The notes below the pieces were generated by a model. The model was not told where the DNA came from. It did not search any database and saw only the letters and a program-made list of their open reading frames with translations. Made by a program: the position numbers and the translations under genes. Of a stretch of 64,000 bases of DNA, positions 21,309-32,280 are shown piece by piece. How positions within the stretch are numbered: the first letter of the stretch is position 1; each line of letters opens with the position of its first letter. The stretch is from Cryoendolithus antarcticus (taxonomy: Eukaryota > Ascomycota > Dothideomycetes > Cladosporiales > Cladosporiaceae), in contig NAJO01000002.1 of NCBI GenBank assembly GCA_002077065.1, positions 124,001 through 188,000 of the forward strand, written 5' to 3'.

Positions 21309-23444
21309 ATGAGGCTTGATCAGCGCTCTCTTGAAAGTAACGGCCGACGATCCACGAATGGCTCTTCACAGAATGGATCGTCGCCCCATACAAACGGCTC
21401 GACGGCCAGCGCAGGGACGAATGGCTTTCATGGAGATGCTGCGGTGATACCGGACACGACTCCCTTCTATGGCCACGACAGAGAAGAGGTGACGAGGATT
21501 CTGCTGCAGTCATTGTCGGATCTGGGGTACAAGGGAGCGGCGGATCAGCTGTCGAGGGAGAGTGGGTATCAGCTGGAGATCCCCAGTGTAGCGGCTTTCA
21601 GAAGTGCGGTGCAGGATGGGGATTGGAGTGAGGCAGAGCTGATACTGCTGGGAGCGGAGTCGGATATGGCTGAGGATGGCGATGGTGGGGTGTCGTTAGG
21701 CAACGGGCATACCGGCACACCACTATGGAGGAGGAGCAAGAATGGACACGCGAATGGGCGAATACATAGCGGTTTGCCATTAGCAGAGGGCGCAGATGTG
21801 GTGATGCTGAAATTCTTACTACGACAGCAGAAGTATCTGGAGCTGTTGGAACGACGTGACGTCGAGGCTGCGCTGGGTGTGCTGCGGAACGAGCTGACGC
21901 CACTGAAGAGGGACATTGGGCGGATACACACAATATCCTCGTAAGTCCAGGCCATGGCTTGACGACGATAACGTATTAACATCTCACAGCCTAATGATGT
22001 GCTCCTCCCCCGCCGAACTCCGCACCCTCGCCTGCTGGGACGGTGCCCAAGGCACTTCCCGCAGCGACCTGCTCTCGACGATCTCGAGATCCATCTCCCC
22101 TTCCGTCATGATCCCCGAGCACCGCCTCGCCGAACTCTTCACCTCGGTTCAGACTCAAAGAGAACACGATTGCCTCTATCACAACACCACCACGCCTCCA
22201 ACCCTGTACACAGACCACGAGTGCAGTCCTGACGACTTCCCCTTGCAGACACTCACCGAGCTCCGTGCCCACAGCGACGAAGTCTGGACTCTAGACTTCA
22301 GCTCCTCTGGCAGTTTGCTAGCGTCAGCGGGCAAAGATGGCGTGGTGATGGTTTATGACACGACGCGGTGGAAGCTAGTCCATGAGTTTCGCGAGCATGA
22401 GAGAACTGTCGCTGGACCTGATGCGCGAGGGGTCTGCTACCTCGCTTTCAGCCCAGATGACAGATACCTTGTGACTTGCAGCCAGAACAACGAGCTCACT
22501 GTATTCGACCTCCGGACTGGTCGGATGGCAGCGCGAGCAGACCATTTTGATTACTGCGTTACGGCTGCTGCTTGGCTGCCGGACTCGCTGACTTTCGTAG
22601 TCGGCACGCAGAGCTCGGAACGGCCGCTCGGACTGTACAGCATGCGTTCAAGTCAGTTCAGTACGACCAGCGGTGTCGGGCCGGTACTGCTGAACAACGA
22701 GATTCACTCGTTCCGAGATCCGCCTTGGGATCGCAGCGCGAGGGCGAATAGCAGCAACAACTCCTTCCGCATCACCGACGTGGCCGTCTCCAAAGATGGC
22801 ACTCGGATGGCTGCCACAACACTCGACAAACGCGTGCTAGTCTATGACTTGCTTTCGAAGCAACGGCTCAACGAATGGGTCATGGAGGAAAAGCTGACCA
22901 GCATCAACTTCTCCGCTGAAGGCGACTTGCTGCTAGTGAATATGAACGAAGGTCGCGTCTGGGCTCTGGATTCAGTGACTGGAGAGGAGGTCATGAGGTA
23001 TGAAGGCGCCGGGCAGCGGGAGTTTGTCATAAGAAGCTGCTTTGGGGGTGCTGGGGAGAATTTTGTGGCGAGTGGGAGTGAAGGTACGTTGCCCACCTTT
23101 GCGCCAGCCGATGGGGAGCAAGTGAGAGGGTCGATACTAATCGATGGCAGACTCTCGCGTCTACATCTGGCGACGCCAAACCGGCATGCAAGTCGCCGCT
23201 CTCGAAGGCCATGGCAAAGGTACGGTGAATGCGGTAGTGTGGCATCCGGCGAATCCGGGGATCCTTGCTAGTGCTGGGGATGATCGGAGGGTGCATATGT
23301 AAGTCGATCTCCAGCTTTCTAGATGATGTGGGGTTACTGACAACAGGTAGATGGTGTTCGGCGAATTACTTCCGCCAGCAGCAGGCTGCTGCTGAGGGGA
23401 TGACGGGCATGGGGCAGGCGGAGGGATATCCTTATGCTAGGTAG
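21309..23444 (+). CDS. WDR26/Gid7-like subunit of the GID/CTLH ubiquitin ligase
   Basis: Exons 21309..21940, 21990..23083, 23151..23298 and 23351..23444 give 655 residues. The introns are 49, 67 and 52 bp; the second has TACTAAT. The family supplies the oligomerising WD40 subunit (Gid7 in yeast, WDR26 in animals) of the GID E3 ligase that degrades gluconeogenic enzymes. An N-terminal Asn/Gly/Ser-rich region is followed by a LisH-like segment (VTRILLQSLSDLGYKGAADQL) and a CTLH segment (FRSAVQDGDWSEAE, then FLLRQQKYLELL). WD repeats follow: HSDEVWTLDFSSSGSLLASAGKDG, FSPDDRYLVTCSQN, and last GTVNAVVWHPANPGILASAGDD. The 5' end is uncertain. Coding-like sequence extends to 20958, so the true start may lie in a missed upstream exon. 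Confidence 0.87.
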
Positions 23445-23872
23445 TGTCGGCATTGGGGGATTTCGATTGGGTATAATGTAGGCGTGCCACTCGGCTAACC
23501 ACTCACCTACTCTCACTTTTTTCCCTTAGCCAAGTACACGCGTACACGATACTGACATTGTAGGGACTTAGGATAGGTATGGACTGCGTCCCTACTGGAA
23601 CCGTCACGTGCGCCCGACTGGAAGATCTGGAAACCTGCCGCCCGTGTCGTGGTCATATACTGCTTCGCTCTGGCTTCGCGACCTTCACCGTGCGGCTTCT
23701 CCCCGGGCTATACGTGTTGCCTGCGATCTTCTACTCTCACTTCTGTCCACCACGACTTAGGGGTCTTTTCGTCGACAGTTCCGCACTCTACCAATCGGCT
23801 TCGTTCATTCTCTACATCTCCCATAAACCATAAGAGTCATCGTGCTTCATCTCGGCCCCAAACACAATCACG
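23445..23872. other. Intergenic
   Basis: About 430 bp between the WDR26 stop and a small signal-peptide ORF. No feature recognised. Confidence 0.5.
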
Positions 23873-24091
23873 ATGGCGCGGCTCATTACCACCATCCTCA
23901 CGACGCTCCTCGCTGTCCTCTCCTTCACCCCATCGATCTCCGCGTGCACTTACTTCCACCGCTACCCCACTGGCTCTGCTCTCGTTCTCATCCCCAGCGC
24001 CCTCCCTATAGCCATCAGTCTAAATGTCTCACACATGAATCTGATGATGGTAAATTGTCCACCGTATCTCTGGGTCAAACGGACGACATGA
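23873..24091 (+). CDS. Small putative secreted protein (72 residues), uncertain
   Basis: The ORF begins MARLITTILTTLLAVLSFTPSISA, a good signal peptide with a likely cut before C25. The mature part is about 48 residues with two Cys (25 and 61) and no recognised domain. The signal resembles that of the secreted gene at 25772-26518 (MPRLLSSILTTIASLLAF), and both have Cys right after the cut. It could be a decayed first exon of a third family member. It may also be chance, because the rest does not align with its neighbours. Confidence 0.35.
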   Translation: MARLITTILTTLLAVLSFTPSISACTYFHRYPTGSALVLIPSALPIAISLNVSHMNLMMVNCPPYLWVKRTT

Positions 24092-24368
24092 TGCTGCTCT
24101 TGGAAGATGGACCGCCGGACTTCAACTCTCTTCACAGGCTCATTGCACTCAGTCCCTCAGCTGCAACCACTCGGAGACTATCGTCGTGACTACGATGCAT
24201 GCGACGCACGTGCATGTACATACCACGACCACGGATCCCCAAGACGCACGAACACTCGAATTCAATCAGTACTCGCAGCCACTTCTATACAACGCTCCGT
24301 CGGACACTGGAACAACCAGCAGACTGAACACCACGCCATCAACTACTTCGACTCGAAAAGCATCCAAC

Positions 24369-25139
24369 ATGCCAACGTATAAACGCTTAGTTGCGGTACT
24401 GGTAGTACTCCTCAGTTTGTACGTCAGTTCCCTGGCTCACGCAGACTGCAAAGTCAACATCGAGGCCGGCGTCGGGCACCCCACGGTAAGTATACTCGAT
24501 CACAAGTTCTTCGATATACAATCTGACATCTCGAACCATAGATCTGCCACTGCTACGATGACGGCGACGGCTTCGGCGTTGAACGCAAGCACATGGTCAA
24601 TGCCATCGACGCCGGCTGCAAGAGCATGGCTCATATTGTCTTCGGCCCCGATGGCAGCGGCAACTATCAACACGCTCTGAACACCTGGCATTATCCCACC
24701 ACCGCAAACTATCATGGCGAGAAAGAAGAGGGCCTGATCGCCGTTCAATTCTGGTGGAACGACGGAGCTGGCGGCGGGGCACCGAATTGCCTGGGGAGTG
24801 TGATTATACCGTATGATGTTTGCATGATCGGCATGCACATGCTGATTGATGGATGGTGAGCTTCTAGACCCCTGAGGTTCGAAGTTGTCCTTATTCGGCG
24901 GTCTACTAATCTACCCTAGCGCTACAGAGACTGCTAGTCACAAGTGGGGAGGCAAAGGCAATGATACTTGCATTGAGTGGACTGTGGATTCAAACCCGAT
25001 CGTAAGTCGGACGGGATAATCTGCTTCACTGCTGCGATCGGACGGCTATACTGACGCACTACCTTGACAGTATCATGACCCTGATTGGGATCTGACGAGT
25101 CGGAGGGTCAGGTGGGACGGGATTTCCTTCCCGTTGTAG
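24369..25139 (+). CDS. Small secreted cysteine-containing protein, family member A
   Basis: Four exons (24369..24485, 24542..24855, 24920..25001, 25071..25139) encode 193 residues. The introns are 56, 64 and 69 bp with GTAAGT or GTGAGC donors, and the second has TACTAAT. The signal peptide is MPTYKRLVAVLVVLLSLYVSSLAHA, with cleavage before D26-C27. The mature protein has paired cysteines (ICHCY), then NAIDAGCKSM, GAPNCLGSVIIPYDVCM, C-ATETA and DTCIEWTVDSNP. No catalytic motif is recognised. It is paralogous to the gene at 25772-26518, with every intron at a matching place and phase. An extracellular, lineage-specific protein is the best reading; a role at the host or environmental interface is inference only. 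Confidence 0.8.
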
Positions 25140-25771
25140 TTCAATGGGAACGTGGAGCAGCATAGGCGTAGGGGTCTGTGGACGGTATCTGATGCAATGA
25201 TTTGGCGGTTCTGCACCGAGTGAGGGACCATGGCCTTCAAGGCCTCCATTCCTCACTGGCAGGCTCACGCGTGTCTGTAGATTTGCAGAGACTAATGGAA
25301 TGTAATTTCCCCGCGGCTGGGGCGTTGGCTAAGGCAACTACTGGAAATGATGCTATCCCTTAATGGCCCAAATACCATGAGTCCATGACAGCTGCAGTAT
25401 AAACTGGCTCTTTGTGGACCCATGGACCTGACTGACAAAGCTGGAACGGTCGTATTCAGTCATGCACGTTTACCTTAGACAGTTCGTGGAGCACTCCCTG
25501 ATGGACTGGCCATAGTGTCGTTACTGGATTGACCGCCGTCATTGGCGTTAGTATCAATGCTCTCAACGGCTACTGCATGTACGCCTACCGAGCTATGCTA
25601 TGCTTCCTATCATATAGAAAGCTATTCGGGCGGTAATTCGTAGATGCACTTCACAGCTAAAAGTTTAGCTAGCTTAAGCTAGACTGAAAGAATAGCAAAA
25701 TCCCATCATACGCCATAGCCGATATTACACAGCTCCCTTGGTCTCCGGCGGCGTTCTGCCACGACCGATGC
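25140..25771. other. Convergent intergenic region between secreted paralogs
   Basis: About 630 bp hold the 3' flanks of two convergent paralogs. No gene seen. A stretch around 25661-25700 is A/T-rich with short TTTAGCTAGC-type palindromes. Confidence 0.5.
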
Positions 25772-26518
25772 TCAATCCTCGGCAGCTTGACCCTGCAAGA
25801 CCAGGCCGGGCTCATTATGCTGTGAGTATGTCAGTGCAGCCCGCTCTTATCGTAATACTCGTTACCCACATTGGGATTTGGATCCACCGTCCACCGCAAG
25901 CAAAAGTCGTTGCTATACCTTCCTTGCTTCCCGTTCTCTCCATTCGTATTGCTTTGATATCCTTGAGTCAGCGAACCTCTTGTTACACCACCGAACAACT
26001 CAAAGCGCTCACCACATATCAAACGGCGTGCGAAAGATGAGCTCGCAAAGATCCTCCGGTACCCTCAGTGGCCCAGGGCAAGCGTTCGGATTCCCGTCCC
26101 TGCCGCCCATCCACTCCAACTGCACCGAGACTTGTCCCTCCTCGCCCTGAGGCTTCATGATGAAGGGCGGTACAATGTCATAGTGGTGCGTGTACTGCGC
26201 CCAGTGCTTGATATTGCCGCCACTGCCTTGGACACCGAAGTTTATGGTGGAGAAGTAGGCGCAGGCACCGTTGACGGCGTCAACGAGATGCTCGCGGTCG
26301 ACGCCGTAGTATGTGCCGTAGCAGACGCACATTTCTGGTGTCTGGCTATGAACGTCAGTACTGGTACAAGAAGACTAGTGCTGTTCGGAACGAGAACTGG
26401 GGCTGCAGACTGTAACGGCGGTGGTGGGTCCTATCGGATATCTGCAGCCTGCGACTGACATGGTGAAGGCCAAAAGAGAGGCGATGGTTGTAAGAATTGA
26501 GCTAAGAAGGCGTGGCAT
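25772..26518 (-). CDS. Small secreted cysteine-containing protein, family member B
   Basis: Four exons (26518..26411, 26341..26013, 25951..25870, 25819..25772) give 188 residues. The signal peptide is MPRLLSSILTTIASLLAFTMSVAG, followed by C25. Matches to member A include EMCVCYGTYYGVDREHLVDAV against ICHCYDDGDGFGVERKHMVNAI, PEDLCEL against PYDVCMI, and CLRWTVDPNPN against CIEWTVDSNPI. The third exon is 82 nt in both genes. Intron 1 (69 bp) has a weak GTCTGC donor but a good TACTGAC branch, so that border is the least certain. Intron 3 (50 bp) starts GTGGGT; reading through it would instead end the protein 12 residues later. No function is assigned. Confidence 0.75.
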
Positions 26519-26884
26519 CTCGACGGTCCTTGCGTAGTTCTGATGCTACGATAGGCTGGTCCGGATTGTCGATGGAGGAGACGAGATAGTGTCGAGAGAG
26601 GAAGGTTGAGTGGTGTAAGTTCAAGAGCACGAAGTTGGAGGCTCGACATAGTAGACCGGGAAAGCAGTGAAGAACGGTAGAAGCATATTGTAGAAAGAAG
26701 CGCAGTGGAGAAGGAAGTGAGTGGCGAAGGGAACTCCGCAGCGAAGAAGGGTTACCTTCCCTTTCAATCCCAGGTACCACCACACGAACTCAATGCACCT
26801 TAGTGACTCATGCCACAGCAAGCGTAGGATTGCTCAGCCAACGTTAGAGACGCTGCACGATTTCCTTTCGGTCAATACAGGTCC
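26519..26884. other. Intergenic
   Basis: About 370 bp: upstream of secreted member B and downstream of the GT90 gene. No gene seen. Confidence 0.5.
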
Positions 26885-28333
26885 TTAGCTATACCCAAAC
26901 TCCAACATCTCCTTACTACTCAGCAACAAGAAAGTCTCATACCTCAAACCCCTCTTCACGCGCTTCCCCTCCACCTCCGTCCACAGCTCCGGCTTCTCAG
27001 CGATGCTAGCATACCCACCCCAGAGATTCCGCCAGTAGCACGCCTCTGCTGCGAGAGTCAAGTAACGCTCCCTAAACGTCTTGACGGAGTTGTCGGCGAT
27101 GCGTTCGGCTTCAGCGGGGTTGGCGAGGAGGTGCTCCATCTTGGCGGGAAGGTCTTGGAAGTCGCGCTCGACTTCGACATAATTTTGGGTCGAACCGTGG
27201 GAGGAGAGGAGGTAGTGATGGTGTTGGATGTATTGGAGCTTGTGGGCTATGATGACGGAGCGGCAGGCTTGGCGGTACTTTAGTGAGGCAGAGTAGGAGC
27301 GACCTGCAATGGTTAATAACACGATATGACTTGCATCGGAAGTAGAGAACATACCTTCGACATGGGCGATATACTGGAATCTGCAATGGTCCTCAAGCGT
27401 GAGAAAGTTTCGCTTCACCCGCCAATTGAGTTCCTTCACAGCACTCCAGTCATGCGATCTCGCAACATTGAGCAATGCTCTTCGCAACTTGGGCGCAAAG
27501 CTGAGTTTACCTCGCCAGACAAGCTTGTCTTCCTTTTGCGAGAAGTCCAGCTCGGATTCCAGATCTCTCACTTTCTCGACGACATCCTCGTAGGCACCGA
27601 TCTCATTGTTCTTGCCGTCGATGATGTTGTCCCACGCCCAGTAGCCAAAGTCAGGCATGAGAAAGAGGGACGCCTCGCTCGCTCGACGAGCAAATACCCA
27701 CATCGGGTCGCCGATGCCAGTCACGTCAGACGCCTTGTCCTCAACTGAGAAGATGAACTCGATGTTGGGCATGAAACGACGGTCTGGAGCTGCTGCAAGT
27801 GCGCGATGCATAGCACTGAGACTCGCCAAGATCTTCCGTCGATGGTCTTCGCCCTTGGACTTCGTGGACACGACGTACAAGTCGCCATCAAAGATCATGG
27901 CCCGGGTCATGCCGGCTACCAGCTTAACGGAGTCCAGAGCTGACCTCGAGATCCCGCCGTTCTCATTCCAGTACCGCGCCCCTCGCGAAATGTCCTCAAA
28001 TAGCCCTGGAAAAGACGTCCAGCACTGCTGCTCGGAAAGTCCAGCATTGCGATCATCTCGACCATACTCGAACTTCCATGGCTCGATTTCCGTAGCATTG
28101 ACTACGAACTCCGGAGCAGGCTCAAGGCATGACGAGCACTCAAATATCGTAGCAGTCTGACAAGCGCAGTGACCAGCAGGTATGAGTTGGTTCAAGATAG
28201 GGTGGACATCATCCCGGTCCGAGTTGACGGCATACCACAATATCCAGATCAGAGCAGCCGGGAAGCAGAGGCTGATCAAACCCAAGACCCTCCCGCCCTT
28301 GCCAGAGAGACAGGAGCCTGCATTTGCAAGCAT
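26885..28333 (-). CDS. Glycosyltransferase family 90 (CAP10-like)
   Basis: The product is a 465-residue type II membrane protein. Exons 28333..27355 and 27303..26885 flank a 51-bp intron (GTATGT..TTGCAG) that joins HVEG to RSYSAS. The N terminus has one hydrophobic anchor (VLGLISLCFPAALIWILWY, about residues 15-35), so the enzyme should face the Golgi lumen. GT90 proteins transfer xylose or glucose; CAP10 acts in cryptococcal capsule synthesis. The family core is visible: DKLVWRGKLSFAPKLRRALL, CRFQYIAHVEGRSYSASLKYRQACRSVIIAHK, then the late helix NSVKTFRERYLTLAAEACYWRNLW. The acceptor and donor sugar are unknown. The intron is a multiple of three and stop-free, so retention would add 17 residues in frame. 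Confidence 0.87.
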   Translation of the reverse strand: MLANAGSCLSGKGGRVLGLISLCFPAALIWILWYAVNSDRDDVHPILNQLIPAGHCACQTATIFECSSCLEPAPEFVVNATEIEPWKFEYGRDDRNAGLSEQQCWTSFPGLFEDISRGARYWNENGGISRSALDSVKLVAGMTRAMIFDGDLYVVSTKSKGEDHRRKILASLSAMHRALAAAPDRRFMPNIEFIFSVEDKASDVTGIGDPMWVFARRASEASLFLMPDFGYWAWDNIIDGKNNEIGAYEDVVEKVRDLESELDFSQKEDKLVWRGKLSFAPKLRRALLNVARSHDWSAVKELNWRVKRNFLTLEDHCRFQYIAHVEGMFSTSDASHIVLLTIAGRSYSASLKYRQACRSVIIAHKLQYIQHHHYLLSSHGSTQNYVEVERDFQDLPAKMEHLLANPAEAERIADNSVKTFRERYLTLAAEACYWRNLWGGYASIAEKPELWTEVEGKRVKRGLRYETFLLLSSKEMLEFGYS

Positions 28334-29182
28334 ATCACTGCATTCGTGTGGTGTTGAGATTCGTGTCTGAAGCTGGGCTACCGAAGGAGCGACGCAGATG
28401 CGCTGACTAGGAAAGCCAACCCAATTCTAGGGAGACCAGCAGTAGTATTACTGCCACAGATGGCCCGCGAAAAGAGCTCCAATACGATGTTCAAAATACT
28501 GGTGCCTCCTCGGTTAGAGTTCGGCTGCCATGTGGAGGAGGATCCAGGGGCGCAGGCGGCGTTGCAATTGAGTTGCTAGTCTCTAAATTCCAGCCTCTCA
28601 CCGTCCACGCAGAAGTAAGAATTGGTAACGCGATAAGCAGGAATGACTACCGCAGCTGAAGGGAACGACACGATAAATGAATGTGATGGTGCGGCACAGC
28701 AGCAATGAGGATGATCGCCTACCTGTTGAATCGTGGCGTAAATTTAGATGAGCAGCTCCACGCCGCCAAGCGCCGCGTGTCTGCCACATGCTCGTTTCTG
28801 GGCTCGGCAACAAGTGAGGGGAGAATACGGGGCATGACTGCAGCGAGAGGTCCATAGAAACGAAGGTATGGTAAGATGAGAGGATTATATATATGTTATA
28901 GAAGGGCTGGTAGTGGCCATGCAGGCAGCCGCGGAATGTTGCTGTCATCGTGCGACAGACCATGCGAACGCGAACCGGAGACGGGTGTTCGGGAATCCGG
29001 TTTTTTGTGCAACGGCGAACTCAATGCGTGGCTATTGTACGGTATACCATGGTGAACTAGATATACATGTATGCGGTGCACAACTGAAGAAGGTTGCCGA
29101 CAAGGCTTCCCCTCCTCGAAGGGAACGGCCTTGGCGCAGCGTCGTGACTACCCTCGTCTAGGGAAGCGTGCGGTCTGGGGCC
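28334..29182. other. Intergenic between GT90 and bL27m
   Basis: About 850 bp upstream of the GT90 gene and downstream of bL27m. It contains a TATATATATG stretch near 28886. No gene seen. Confidence 0.5.
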
Positions 29183-30085
29183 TCAGTTCTTCGCCTTGGC
29201 CTTTGCGCCCTTCTTACCGCCCCTGCCTATCTGTCTCCGCTCTGCATTCTTCGCGATTCTCATAGCAGACTTTCTCCAAGCTGCGAAGCGATCACCAGGC
29301 GTGAAAGTCCTCACTGCCATCGCCGCTTTGCTGCGCTCAGCTGCCCGCCCAATCTCCCAGTTGGCTTGTCGGTATTGGTAGCCGGGTCGGAGTGTCGCTT
29401 TTCGCTCTGTTGCCGTACCGCTGAGTGCATCTTGTACGGCCACTGTGCCTCGTGGCTCGCTGGTCGGCGCGCGTATGGTAGTCGTGCTCGGGGGTGATCG
29501 AGGTGATCGCTTTTCAGCGTTGCTGGGTGTGTATGTAGTCGTGGAGTTGACGACATCTTCCTCGACAGATGTAGCAGGTATCTGGTACGCGAGCATGCCC
29601 AGCTTTCTCCGCCGGACAGCATTCATGGGCGCGGGCAACTGCTGCTCCTTCTCGAATACTATGCCGATGTATTTTCGCTTTGGGTGACGGTCAGGATCGC
29701 GGTAGTAGCGCACGTAGCCTGGCTGAGCAGCGTGAATTGTGTGGTCTCGGCCCTGTCATAGGTGTGAGTAATGCATCTCGATCAAAGCTAGCAGTGGCCA
29801 TACCATCATGCAGTTGTCTCCAGGAAACCAATGCGTTCCTCTTTGCTTGAAAAGGATGTTCCCTGGTACGACATATTCGCCGCCCGTCTTCTTCGCTCCT
29901 AGTCGCTTGCCAGGTCCTTGCTTCGCTTTGTTGGCTCGTCCTTGCGCTTGATGAGACGCATGTCTTCGTCCAATGTCTATGGCTGGTGCTGCGTTTCCTA
30001 TCCGCAACGAAGACAGCGCGGATTCGAGTATCGCCAGCGTGGCCAGCGACGGCGCTCTTACACTGCCCCGAGATGTCAGTAGCAT
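29183..30085 (-). CDS. Mitochondrial large-subunit ribosomal protein bL27m
   Basis: The product has 283 residues and is a nuclear-encoded mitoribosome component near the peptidyl-transferase centre. The exons are 30085..29804 and 29752..29183, with a 51-bp phase-0 intron (GTATGG..TGACAG). The first about 45 residues form a presequence-like segment ending RRHASHQ. The bL27 core follows: KRLGAKKTGGEYVVPGNILFKQRGTHWFPGDNCMM, then GRDHTIHAAQPGYVRYYRDP. A fungal C-terminal extension of about 150 residues, basic at the end (GRGGKKGAKAKAKN), replaces the short bacterial tail. I chose ATG 30085 because the upstream frame has no other ATG. The gene shares a divergent promoter with AP-1 mu. Confidence 0.9.
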
Positions 30086-30262
30086 TGCGGCGATGTATGG
30101 AGGTGAGTGTGAAGGAAGTGTTGCACACCTCGGGGGTGACCATCTCAAGCTCACTTACGAAGTCTTGGCGAGATGGCCCGCGCCAACATCACCCATAACA
30201 CCTGCCCATATCTGCCACTTTGACTTGGAATTCGGCCCCGGAGTCACACACAACCACCCATC
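30086..30262. promoter_or_regulatory. Short divergent promoter, bL27m / AP-1 mu
   Basis: Only 177 bp separate the two start codons, so the promoters and 5' leaders of both genes must overlap or abut here. Confidence 0.6.
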
Positions 30263-31661
30263 ATGGCCTCCGCAGTCTTCTTCCTGGATCTCAAGGGCAA
30301 GACCCTCCTAGCCCGCAACTACCGCGGCGACATACCCATGTCAGCAGTCGAGAAGTTCCCCATTCTCCTCTCAGAAGCCGAAGATGAATCCTCCAGTGTG
30401 CCACCCTGCTTCAGCAACGAAGGCATAAATTACCTCTACATCCAACACAACAATCTGTACCTCCTCGCTTTGACGAAACGTAATACAAATGCCGCAGAGA
30501 TCTTGCTATTCCTCCACAAGATCGTGGAAGTGTTCACAGAGTACTTCAAGGAGCTAGAGGAGGAGAGTATCAGGGACAACTTCGTGGTCATCTACGAGTT
30601 ACTGGACGAGATGATGGATTTCGGGCATCCCCAGACGACAGAGACGAAGATCTTGCAGGAGTACATTACGCAGGAGTCGCATCAGCTGCAGGCACCAGCA
30701 CGGCCACCGATTGCAGTCACGAACGCCGTGTCTTGGAGGAGCGAGGGGATCAGGTACAGGAAAAATGAGGTGTTCTTGGATGTTGTGGAGAGCTTGAACC
30801 TCCTAGTCAGCTCTACGGGCAATGTGTTACGGAGCGAGATCTTGGGAGCGATCAAGATGAAGTGCTATCTATCCGGTATGCCCGAGCTGCGGCTGGGACT
30901 CAACGACAAAGTGATGTTCGAGGCTACTGGCCGGAACACCAGGGGCAAGGCGATTGAGATGGAGGATGTGAAGTTTCACCAGTGCGTACGATTAGGACGA
31001 TTCGAGAGTGATCGGACGATATCGTTCATTCCGCCTGACGGCGAGTTCGAGCTGATGTCGTATCGACTGAACACTCAGGTCAAGCCTCTCATCTGGGTCG
31101 AGTGCATAGTCGAGTCGCACTCAGGCAGCAGGATAGAGTACATGCTCAAGGCGCGGGCACAGTTCAAGCGACGAAGTACGGCGAATAACGTGCAAATAAC
31201 GATACCTGTGCCTGAGGATGCGGACACGCCCAAGTTCCGGACGAACATCGGATCGGTGCATTATGCGCCTGAGACGTCGAGTATAGTATGGAAGATCAAG
31301 CAGTTCGGCGGTAGTAAAGAGTTCCTCATGCGAGCTGAACTGGGACTGCCAAGTGTACGCGGTGATGATGAGAAAGGCGGCGGGATGATGGGCGGGTTCG
31401 GTGGCAGTATGGGCGGCGCTGGCGGAAACGCGAAGGCGAAGCGGCCTATACAAGTCAAGTTCGAGATCCCGTATTTCACGACGAGCGGGATACAAGTGAG
31501 GTATCTGAAGATCATCGAACCGAAGGTAAGTTCTGCTTCCACGCGTGCCCCAATACGGAGCATACTGACCTGTATGCTAGCTACAATACCAATCACTGCC
31601 ATGGGTACGATACATCACACAGAGTGGAGACATTGCAGTCAGATTACCGGACGTGCAATGA
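30263..31661 (+). CDS. APM1: AP-1 clathrin adaptor complex mu subunit
   Basis: The product has 447 residues, the usual mu1 length. The exons are 30263..31525 and 31581..31661, with a 55-bp intron (GTAAGT..TGCTAG). AP-1 sorts cargo between the trans-Golgi network and endosomes; mu binds Yxx-phi signals. An N-terminal longin-type domain (MASAVFFLDLKGKTLLARNYRGDI) is followed by DNFVVIYELLDEMMDFG and the mu-homology domain from about residue 150 (AVSWRSEGIRYRKNEVFLDVVE). The last exon gives LQYQSLPWVRYITQSGDIAVRLPD, matching the conserved mu C terminus. Reading through the intron would give a spurious basic tail. A Gly/Met-rich insert (GGGMMGGFGGSMGG) lies in the mu-homology domain. Confidence 0.95.
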
Positions 31662-32280
31662 TAGGGCGACCGCCAGCGCGGAGAGGAACCATAGGTAGAC
31701 GTTCGATGTGAGGGCATAGCGAGGAGTTCAGGGTGTTTGGCAACGTGCGCCAGCGTATTACGTATGCTCGCGCTACGATGAGATATGGTATCTGCTCGTG
31801 ATGGCGGTATGCCAGCAGCATGCGCTCAGTGGCTGACACAGACGTGTACGGCTCAAGCGTAACGAGGAAACAGCGTACGATCTCTTGTATGATTGTAACT
31901 ATGAGTGCTGCCGATGCTTGAGCCACTAAGCAGAGAAGTCACCGTCAGCATCTGCTTCGAGTCTGCAGGCCCTACCTACTTGCCTACCGCGACATTTCGC
32001 TGTGTAACGTGCCTGCCTGCTGTGTGTTCACATGGCCTTTGTTCGTCTCGGGTCGGTCCCCGAAGCTTTCCGACGCGTCTCTTCGCGTCAACAAAAGACC
32101 AGCCCACATCACTTCGATATTCACTTATCCCCATCATAGACTGACTTCATTGGTATAAAGCACGTGCATCTCATACAGCATTCTATACTACAGCTTCTCG
32201 TCACCGACTATGAGCTTGTCACGAGAGCCTTACCGCGCGGTAAAGCCGTCGCGCACTCTTACCAGATCGATACACAGAAC
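31662..32280. other. Intergenic between AP-1 mu and DNA ligase
   Basis: About 620 bp: AP-1 mu 3' flank and ligase upstream region. The ligase frame is open back to about 32164 but has no ATG before 32281. Confidence 0.5.
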
